64,000 nucleotides of DNA from Maniola hyperantus (lineage: Eukaryota > Arthropoda > Insecta > Lepidoptera > Nymphalidae), in contig NC_048552.1 of assembly GCF_902806685.2 (NCBI RefSeq), positions 9,017,662 through 9,081,661 on the forward strand. The letters are read 5' to 3'. Shown piece after piece: positions 56,965 to 64,000 of the stretch. The stretch's first letter is position 1, and each line of letters begins with the position of its first letter. Made by a program: the position numbers and the translations under genes. The notes under the pieces were generated by a model. It worked only from the letters and a program-made list of their open reading frames with translations, did no database searches and was not told where the DNA came from.

Positions 56965-56985
56965 TGTTTGACGATATTATGTAGG

Positions 56986-57061
56986 GTCAGCAACAAAGCT
57001 AGGTTTGCACCCGCCAGTACAAGCTACTATGGGCAGGTGCATACCTAGCTTTGTTGCTGAC
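56986..57061. repeat. 76-bp inverted repeat
   Basis: GTCAGCAACAAAGCTAGGT on the left is complemented by ACCTAGCTTTGTTGCTGAC on the right; GCACCCGCC and GGCAGGTGC extend the pairing with small mismatches. It is probably a tiny foldback MITE. Confidence 0.8.
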
Positions 57062-57069
57062 TGTACTTC

Positions 57070-57955
57070 ACAGGGCACGAACGTTATTCATGTGTTTGAC
57101 ATTTTGTGGGGCTGCGGCTAGAAATATCGCAACAATATCTGTATCTCAAATCTAGGTTAGGCTTTATTCGACAAACACATGAAATCTTCAAAGATCGTAG
57201 ATTAATACTAAGTATAGACTATTTCAGACTTAGATGGAGCGGAAAAGATACGTTTTCTACAATGAACTACTGTTGACTGCGATTTTACCTATACCTAGTT
57301 ATGGATCTTACACTGTAACCATCCATAAATTGGTGGTCGACAAGGGTTTATTTTTGTAACAGTTACAGGTCTTATAAAACAGATATTTAGGAATGATTAC
57401 GGTTGGAAAATTGCAAAATGTTTTTAATTTAAATTTAAATTTTATGTTAACATTCAAACACCATCAGTCTTGGTAGAATTAATGGTTCATATTCAGCATG
57501 GAGACCTAATTGTACCTGCATTTTATTGAATAAATCATTTAATTGAAAATTCCACTCTAAATAACACAATACAAAGCTCATATTTCGATGCTTTAGGTAC
57601 CGTGAGTCGAGTCGGAGTGGTGGATGTAATGTGCGAAGACGTTTAACTTTGCTCTAAGCTGAGCTGAGCTACTGAATAAAACTATAATTCAAAATATTAA
57701 ATTAAGTTATAAACAATTATCTTTAACACAATCGTGAAGTATGAACCCGATAATTATTTGTAGTTCAAAAATAATAACTTGTGTCATTATTGTAGTTTTT
57801 ACCTTCTAGCTAACAACCTTTATCGATTTAAGTTGTTCTAGTTAGTAATTATATTTCGTGTCTCACGCAACCACATTTTATAAGTAACGCGTAATTTTTA
57901 AAGCTAAGCAATGCATGGAAATTGAACAACTATTTGTAAATATTGCGTTTTATAT
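57070..57955. other. Intronic DNA, nothing recognised
   Basis: A possible LINE-type GAATAAATCATTTAATTG end lies at 57529-57546; nothing else was seen. Confidence 0.4.
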
Positions 57956-57959
57956 AAAT

Positions 57960-58168
57960 TAAGCTGATGCTTGCGACTTCGTTCGCGTGGAATTAGGTTT
58001 TTGAAAATCCCGTGGGAACTCTTTGATTTTCCGGGATAAAAATTACACTATTTCACTCTACAGGTCTTTATCTATAACCATGCAAAAAATCACGTCAATC
58101 TGTTGCACCGTTGCGACGTGATTGAAAGACAAACCAACAAACAAACACACTTTCGCATTTATAATAAG
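57960..58168 (-). mobile_element. Helitron-like family B copy
   Basis: AGCTGATGCTTGCGACTTCG, CGTGGGAACTCTTTGATTTT, AATCACGTCAATCTGTTGC, CACTTTCGCATTTATAAT. Confidence 0.75.
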
Positions 58169-58344
58169 GGCACTGATTGAAATAATTTTATTCCTTAAAT
58201 ATGCTCAGTTGCTCGTTTTATCTTCTTTGTACAATTTAGATCCTATTTCATTTAGAATATTAGGCATAATAGGCATATTTAACCATGACTAAAATTCCAT
58301 CTCTTTTCCCACACAAAGCGTAAAGTTTGGGCTAGGGATAAGGA

Positions 58345-58650
58345 GACGTAGGGATCATCACCATGGTCCATGACCAGCCCATCGCCGGCCCACTACAGAG
58401 AACGGGTCTCCCCTCAGAATGAGATGGGTGTGCCACGCTGGGCCACTGCAGATTATCAGACTTCACACACCTTTGAGAATATTATGTTGAACTCTCTGGC
58501 ATGCAGGTTTTCTCACAATGTTTGCAAGTGATATATTTTAATTACTTAAAACGCACATAACTCCGAAAAGTTAGAGGTGCTTGCCCGGGATCCAACCCCA
58601 GAGCTCCCGAAAAGAAGGGCTACGATTTAACCACTAGGCTCTGACTCTAA
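58345..58650 (-). mobile_element. SINE family S2, near full-length
   Basis: On the minus strand: a head AGCCTAGTGGTTAAATCG with B-box-like GGTTGGATCCC, then the body AACTTTTCGGAGTTATGTGC and GAGAAAACCTGCATGCCAGA, and the tail GAGACCCGTTCTCTGTAGTG, GGCCGGCGATGGGCTGGTCA. A tRNA-like promoter with an RTE-like tail is a common lepidopteran SINE form. Confidence 0.75.
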
Positions 58651-58772
58651 TAGGTAAGAATATAATTGCTTAACGGGGTGTGAATCCGTTTCAGTCCGTA
58701 GTATGTCCATTAAATAGCTGCACTAGTACAGAAAAGTCATCACAACCGAATATAAACTGATTATATTATTAT

Positions 58773-59112
58773 GACGACCTCTCTGGCGTAGTGGTAAGCA
58801 CTGTGGTTTATTAGTGGAAGGTCCCGGGTTCGATTCCTGGCAGGGGTTTGGAATTTTTTAATTTCTAAATTTCTGGTCTAGTCTGGTGGGAGGCTTCGGC
58901 CGTGGCTAGTTATCACCCAACCGGCAAAGCCGTGCTGCCAAGTGATTTAGCGTTCCGGTACAATGCCGTATAGAAACCAAAGTGGCATTGGGTTTAATAA
59001 AACTGACAGACCCCTTCCAGGTTAGCCCACTTCCATCTTAGACTGCATCATCACTTACCACCAGGTGAGATTGCAGTCAAGGGCTAACTTGTATTTGAAT
59101 TTAAAAAAAAAA
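58773..59112 (+). mobile_element. SINE family S1, full-length, next to unc-13 exon 2
   Basis: The head carries GGCGTAGTGGTAAGCAC and B box GGTTCGATTCC; body and tail are as in the copy at 10320, ending GGGCTAACTTGTATTTG and an A run (59102-59112). The tail ends 36 bases before the exon 2 acceptor. The tail's CTAAC (59084-59088) is a perfect match to a branch-point consensus. Confidence 0.88.
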
Positions 59113-59148
59113 CTTATAAGTCATGTAATATTTTTACTTTCTTTGCAG

Positions 59149-59178
59149 TAAAAAAGGCGCGCTACGTTGGTATTCAAG
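59149..59178 (+). CDS. unc-13: unc-13 exon 2 (30-nt exon of the C2A domain)
   Basis: A strong polypyrimidine tract and TTTGCAG acceptor (ending 59148) precede 30 coding bases, and a GTAAGA donor follows at 59179. The exon completes codon 8 (Val), encodes KKARYVGIQ (residues 9-17) and carries the first base of codon 18. These residues form the first beta strand and loop of the C2A domain. The exon starts in phase 1 and ends in phase 1, so skipping it would keep the frame but remove ten residues at the domain start. The nearest upstream feature is a SINE whose A-rich tail ends at about 59112. The distance from exon 1 is 53,457 nt. Confidence 0.93.
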
Positions 59179-59570
59179 GTAAGAAAACTCTATTTCTTTA
59201 ATATTTTATTTTAAATTGTTGTAAAACGGTTAAATTTTAATTGTCGTTATAAACTGAAAAATGGCCATTTATCTATGTCTCCTGGAATATAATGTAGCGT
59301 AGATAGCATTCACCCCTTTTTTATCGTTGTTAATTAATTGCAACTTTTTCAAAACTCGAACAAGTATAATTAATTTTGTTGAAAATAGGTCAAGGAGTTA
59401 GAATAAAATACATTTTTAAATTGTAAATAATCCTTCCAAAAGTAACATTCATTTTCTCACTACAATAATTAGAGCAAAGAGTTTACAGAAATTGTTAGGT
59501 AGTAAGTAGGTACTGATTCAGAAAACAAGACTTTATAATTCTCTTTTATATAGTTTATTTTTGTTTGCAG
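59179..59570 (+). other. unc-13: unc-13 intron 2 (392 nt)
   Basis: GTAAGA donor and TTTGCAG acceptor. AT-rich, with no repeat recognised. Confidence 0.9.
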
Positions 59571-59673
59571 CAACTCAATTCAACACATACGTGACTCTCA
59601 AACTACAGAATGTCAAGTCGACGACGGTGACAGTGAAGGGCCCGACTCCGAGCTGGGAACAGGACTTCCTCTT
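59571..59673 (+). CDS. unc-13: unc-13 exon 3 (C2A domain core)
   Basis: The acceptor TTTGCAG ends at 59570 and the donor GTGAGT begins at 59674. The first two bases complete codon 18 (GCA, Ala); 33 full codons follow, and TT is left as the start of codon 52 (Phe or Leu). The encoded stretch contains FNTYVTLKLQNVKSTT and PSWEQDFL, hallmark strings of the UNC-13 C2A domain, with the substitution pattern expected between an insect and vertebrate Munc13. Intron 2 is only 392 nt. The remaining C2A strands and the C1, C2B, MUN and C2C regions must lie past the window end; I did not find the next exon in 59674-64000. Confidence 0.95.
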
Positions 59674-59699
59674 GTGAGTGCTTTTATTGTATAATCTAC

Positions 59700-59935
59700 T
59701 TACTTGCGACTTGTTAGCGCTATAAAAGGCTGCACAACTCTTGAACTCCACCACAATCCTATACCACACATAGTCATACATACCAACAATAGAAACCAAC
59801 CGTCAAACAAAGGAAAACTAGAAACCTTCAGAGCAAGAGTGAATAGGCATCTTCTAGGCAAACGCGCTCCAAAGTCCAACCACCTTATCATTGCTCTGTT
59901 TCTCAGGCATGGTTGGCGTCAAGCGTAAGTCTATC
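59700..59935 (+). pseudogene. LINE ORF2 C-terminal remnant in intron 3
   Basis: The + strand frame contains KLETFRARVNRHLLGKRAPK and ends at 59926-59928, the same C-terminal motif as the minus-strand remnant at 12245-12480. It begins within about 30 bases of the exon 3 donor. Confidence 0.6.
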
Positions 59936-59939
59936 CCAC

Positions 59940-60750
59940 AATAAAATAAAAAAAGTTTGCATCTCCATTTACCGTTAGCAGATGTGTCAATAGATTTAGA
60001 GTTCAAACATTTCGTAAGCGCAATATTTTATTAGTTAGCGCCATCTAGTACCCCACAACTAAAACTAGCTACAATTAAAGAAGAATAGATGAACATTTTT
60101 TAATTAATCATTGTACAGTCTTGAATTATTAGAACATTGATAAATAATTAAGAATACCCGAACATTTTCGTACTTCTCCATTAATCTTTTGATATTACTT
60201 TGAATAGTCTACGCCATATACTCTATGGCTCTTACATCTCAGGTTCATATGTGGCTTTGCAATATGATTTTTTGTAGCAAGTAGCAACGTCTTAGTGGTA
60301 CCCATATCACTGAGATTAGGCCAAGATGAATGAAGCCTTTGATCCGCGTTATTTATGATGCGTCATCTTAGACACACATGTTGCTGTATTATGTGTTCTA
60401 TGTATGAAGAAATAAGGATGTTTACGGTGTAAATTTGGTTGTTCCATTATTTACTATATGAATTAGTTAATTATTTACTATATTTTACGTAACGTGACCC
60501 ATGGTATATTATTTAGGCTTTATTTATTATGATCTAGTTTGGTGAGCACATTGATTGTATAATTACGGTTCGTAAAGTTCTAAGCGAAACAAGTGACCTA
60601 CATTAAAAAAAAAAATTACCTATTTAAAATTTTAATCATGGATTCATTAATAGTCGTCGTCGTCGTCGATCATCCTATTTATCTACATTTAATTTATTTA
60701 TTTATCTATAGCTAGGCAAGCCAGCCCTTTGAACGTGAAAGCGTAGTTAG
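59940..60750. other. unc-13 intron 3, nothing recognised
   Basis: AT-rich with a short (GTC)n run at 60653-60667. The next unc-13 exon was not found here. Confidence 0.4.
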
Positions 60751-60817
60751 GGATGTGTTAAACCAACCAATAGGATCGAATGCATATTACATAATTGAAG
60801 ATTATCTAAATGATAAA

Positions 60818-61060
60818 AGAGCGTGGATTGGACCTGCAGCTCGTTCCAGCAACGCACAAGACTGCAAATACTATTTTATACATGGCACAATTTTGTACCT
60901 ATATCAAATATTTGAAAAGAGCAACCGCCGAGTTTCTTGCTGGTTCTTCTCGGCAGGAAAGGCATTCCGAACCAGTGGTAGATGCATCCGACTATTCGTA
61001 AGCACTTGTAAAAGTTTATACGAATAAAAAAGATTTTCATTTTCATTTTCATTTTCAATG
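60818..61060 (+). mobile_element. LINE 3' end remnant
   Basis: GGACCTGCAGCTCGTTCCAG, TTTCTTGCTGGTTCTTCTCGG, GCATTCCGAACCAGTGGTAG, CACTTGTAAAAGTTTATACG, AATAAAAAAGA and a (TTTTCA)n tail at 61034-61058. A shorter copy lies at 6888-7000. Confidence 0.75.
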
Positions 61061-61064
61061 TTCC

Positions 61065-62390
61065 TTCAGGACTTTTGTGATTGGCTATTTATCGGACCCC
61101 CACAATCGAAGATAGTAGTAAATTAGTTAAGTTGAAGAGAAACTTTTAAAATTAAAAATCTCTCTAGCCATATTTTTCTCTTGGTAAGAAAATAATGAAT
61201 TTAATGCCAAATAAATAGAATATTTCCAATATAAAATCTACGGCTCCAAAATAGTATCTCTACATAAAAATATATCTACTTCCATAATCAACATCCATGG
61301 ACATGGTGCCAAAAACGCTGATCCTATTTTTCGCCTCTGAATCACTGAGAAAATACTGGCCATCAAAAATTACTAAACTATGATTGTATTCCTGACAAAT
61401 TACAGTACTAAAGGACAGGAATTTGTCGTTCTCTGATTTACAAATATTTTATTATGTAATAGTTACCTACTAGATTTTGTCAGCTTTTCGCTCAATAATT
61501 GCCAGGCTTAACCAGCAAAAGCCCTCGCCACCTTTTTAAACTCTCCATATTTTAGCAAAGTAGCGTAAAATAAGTAAATTCCAGTCAATAAACTTTTATA
61601 TCCTATCACGTTATTGTTACGAGCCTGTCTGTGCCTTACAATTACATTTTTACGGGCTGGAATGGATGTAAAAGCCATAAAATTGATTTAATAAAATATT
61701 CGCGGCTATATCAGATGACAGTATTGATCGGTGCCTCTGTTATCAATTGCAAGTCACATGCGATAACTGCAATGGTTATCTTTCCATACGTATTTACAGG
61801 TGGGCAATTGCAAAATATTGGAAAAGAAATACATAATATAGGTTATGTCGCTGTCAAACTAGGCCATGAAAATGACCAATGAATTAAATAGATCAAGTCT
61901 CATAGTACATCAGCAGCCTAAGCACAATCAGTACAGCGTCGTTATGCTTTCTTACGGCTTTTACAACGACGCGACGTTGCCAAAGAGAGATGTGTCACAC
62001 AGGATTACTAAGAAGTAAGCTCAGAGCTAATTATACATTTTAAGTGATATAGTAATATTTTCGTATATCTTTTACTCTTGTTACATTGCCGTAAGACTTG
62101 CATCGAACCATAAAGATAGCAATATTTCGTAATAATAAAAAGCTATCATATGAATACAATTAGGTCAAGCACCAATTTACTCATTGATTAGGATAAGTTA
62201 TACCACAGAAATCCTTTGTGAATAATACCGATGACAAAAAGAGTAGGTACTGCAAGTTTTTATACACCAGACATGTTGAGGCCAATTTTTACAGGACTTT
62301 ATTGACTCTAGAAATTGGAGAAAACTCTAAACTCGAAGATTTCCCTGCAAAAATCCCTTTGAAATTATCTAAATGTAAATCATATGCACG
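61065..62390. other. unc-13 intron 3, nothing recognised
   Basis: An 83-codon + strand frame (61631-61882) shows no domain and is not called. Confidence 0.4.
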
Positions 62391-62392
62391 TT

Positions 62393-62560
62393 TGTAGAAG
62401 GAAAAAAGAGGAGAGGAAGACCAAATAGGTAATGGATGGATTGGGTGTGCATTTAAAAGAGTCCGACAATGCATTGACGGATGACAGAAGTGAGTGGAAG
62501 TAGGAACTTGTAGTGCCGACCCCACATGGCATGGGATAAGGACAAGAAGAAGAAGTATAG
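62393..62560 (+). pseudogene. LINE C-terminal remnant
   Basis: GAGGAGAGGAAGACC, ATGGATGGATTGGGTGTGC, GACGGATGACAGAAGTGAGTG, GCCGACCCCACATGGCATGG and an (AAG)n tail fit the RGRP..WMD...DR..W...DP...WD.. end of LINE polyproteins. Frame shifts and stops are present. Confidence 0.6.
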
Positions 62561-62809
62561 ATTTTCAAAACTATGTAAGGAAGTACTTGTTTGTTTGTTT
62601 CTGGTTGGGTAGCATTTAAAATCTGAAAAGTAATTGAGGCAATTATGTTATTTTCTTGAAGTGTGCCTGCAGTGTTATCATAAAGATTAGAGTAACGAGT
62701 TTTGGAGTAAAATGTTATTGCTTTGACTTCTGGATTTACCGTTTTTATGTTCGCGTAGATTGTTGTTATGACATTACGCTTTAGGAATTAGGCAATGTGT
62801 TTTACTTAC

Positions 62810-62975
62810 GTAGGGTTCCGTACTCAATGGTGCCAGTGGACCCTATTACTAAGCTTCCGCTGTTTGTCCGTCTGTCCATCTGTCCGTTTATCTGTCAGTG
62901 GGCTGTTGTATCTCATGAAACACATAGGTAGAGAGTTGAAATTTACACAGTGTGTAATTCTATTGCCATACCAAC
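62810..62975. repeat. Dispersed repeat (GGGTTCCGTACTC type)
   Basis: AGGGTTCCGTACTCAATGGTG, GGACCCTATTACTAAGC, a (GTCT/CTGT)n stretch and CATGAAACACATAGGTAGAG. It is related to the repeat at 53625 and directly precedes the LINE at 62982. Confidence 0.65.
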
Positions 62976-62981
62976 ATAAGT

Positions 62982-64000
62982 ATATAGTAATAATTATAGG
63001 CCAATTACACTAACATCTTCAATAGATAAAATAGTAGAAAAATATATCTGTAATCAAATACATGTGTTCTACCAAAAAAATGATATTTTTAGCTCTAGAC
63101 AGTTTGGTTTTAGGCCCAGTAAGAATACGACTATGTTATTGTCGGATTTCACAGATCAAGTTAACTTTTGGATGAATCAAAAACTGCATGTTCTGGCTTT
63201 ATTTATTGACTTTTCTCGTGCCTTTGATACATTAGATCACAAGAAGCTTATTGAAAGATTAGAAAACACAGGTATTCGTGGACCTCTTTTGAACAAATGG
63301 TGTCATGACAGTGGTCTAATATTAAATTCTCAGAAGACTAAATTAATACACATACATTCGCCAAATTTAAAGGCTAACAGCATGTTAAAACATAAACTCA
63401 TTGCCCATAATCATAATTGTTTGCATCAACCTCAATGTAACTGTAACTGTCCCACTATTGAAATAGTTAGTTCGCATAAATACTTAGGATTAATAATAGA
63501 TCACAAATTCAACTGGCATGAACATATAAAGCATGTGTGTGATAAACTCAGAGCATTCTTGGCAAACTTATTTATAATTAGAAAGCGGTTACATTATAAA
63601 GTCAAAATGATGCTGTACAATGCTCTTGCCGACTCCATAATAGCTTATGGGTTGAGCAGCTATGGCCGAACGGACAAGTCACACCTACAGCACATTTATC
63701 AGTTGCAACTAAGGATTTTAAAAGCTATTGTACCTTTAAATATCAAACTTAAAGCAAAAACAAATGAAAATCTTATATTTAAATTTTGCAAGGTTATTAA
63801 TATTCACGACAAGGTCCAATTTACACTTCTGAAGGAACAATTTTTTCATTTAGACATCCAAAATGCAGACGCGCAAAGTTACGCAAAACAAATTAATAAC
63901 CGTACCTTCAAAAAACATGGCGAAATGCAAACACCAAGATGGCGAATTGCAAAATGGCTGCCATGCAAATTAAAAAAAATACAAAGTGTCAAACAAATGG
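62982..64000 (+). pseudogene. LINE reverse transcriptase frame lacking its catalytic core, open to window end
   Basis: An uninterrupted + strand frame of about 339 codons starts after a TAA at 62979-62981 and runs off the window. It keeps RT motifs RPITLTSSIDKIVEKYI, SSRQFGFRPSKNTT and ALFIDFSRAFDTLDHKKL (motif A), and the thumb-side KYLGLIIDHKFNW. At about 63300, GPLLNKW passes straight into CHDSGLILNSQKTKLI, so motif B and the paired-aspartate motif C are missing. The clade is of the Jockey/CR1 kind by appearance. It is 5'-truncated and cannot be an active polymerase, yet no stop or shift interrupts the rest. Confidence 0.82.

Larger units (their letters stand above)
5692..59148 (+). other. 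unc-13: unc-13 intron 1 (53,457 nt)
   Basis: This intron is inferred from the matched donor at 5692 and acceptor ending 59148. It is filled with transposable-element relics, listed separately. I found no convincing nested host gene, and the modest open frames within it are either transposon-derived or indistinguishable from chance in AT-rich DNA. Alternative unc-13 promoters, enhancers or small non-coding RNAs could hide here but cannot be recognised by eye. Confidence 0.85.

Noticed and set aside
61631..61882. 83-codon + strand frame in intron 3
   Set aside because: No recognised motif, and not the next unc-13 exon, which should continue the C2 domain.

Overview
The window looks like lepidopteran (moth or butterfly) nuclear DNA. 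It is AT-rich, has no dense gene content, and is packed with repeats of types typical of Lepidoptera: short Helitron-like elements ending in a hairpin plus CTAG, tRNA-derived SINEs, RTE- and Jockey-like LINE tails, foldback MITEs and the recurrent motif TAGGTACCTA. No CRISPR array, rRNA gene or convincing functional tRNA gene was seen.

The only host gene I can support is unc-13 on the + strand, spread across the window. A CpG-rich leader (about 5228-5669) ends in a coding stub of seven codons plus one base (5670-5691). The reading frame continues 53,457 nt later in a 30-nt exon (59149-59178) and a 103-nt exon (59571-59673). Together these encode about the first 52 residues of the N-terminal C2 (C2A) domain of UNC-13/Munc13, the synaptic-vesicle priming factor. 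Splice phases and residues match across both junctions. The rest of the gene lies beyond base 64000.

Layout: 1-5227 is upstream DNA with Helitron-like, LINE and RTE relics. 5228-5691 is the leader and first coding exon. 5692-59148 is the giant first intron. It holds (i) many Helitron-like copies of several families sharing one 3' end, some in tandem; (ii) foldback elements and perfect palindromes; (iii) a 4,585-bp Gypsy-type LTR retrotransposon (21989-26573) with LTRs identical by eye, a CGCG target duplication and one intact 748-codon frame whose polymerase and RNase H motifs are ruined; (iv) a 5'-truncated LINE on the minus strand (29894-27607) with RT, zinc-finger and restriction-like endonuclease regions; and (v) full and partial SINEs, one ending 36 bp before the exon 2 acceptor. 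59179-64000 holds a 392-nt intron 2, exon 3, and the start of intron 3 with more LINE debris. At the right edge is a LINE frame lacking its catalytic core but open to the window end.

The most interesting points are the stub-exon/giant-intron architecture of unc-13, the recently inserted LTR element that carries an intact frame but no working enzyme motifs, and the possible supply of a splicing branch point by a SINE. All calls come from reading the sequence; no database search was run, and repeat family names are from memory.
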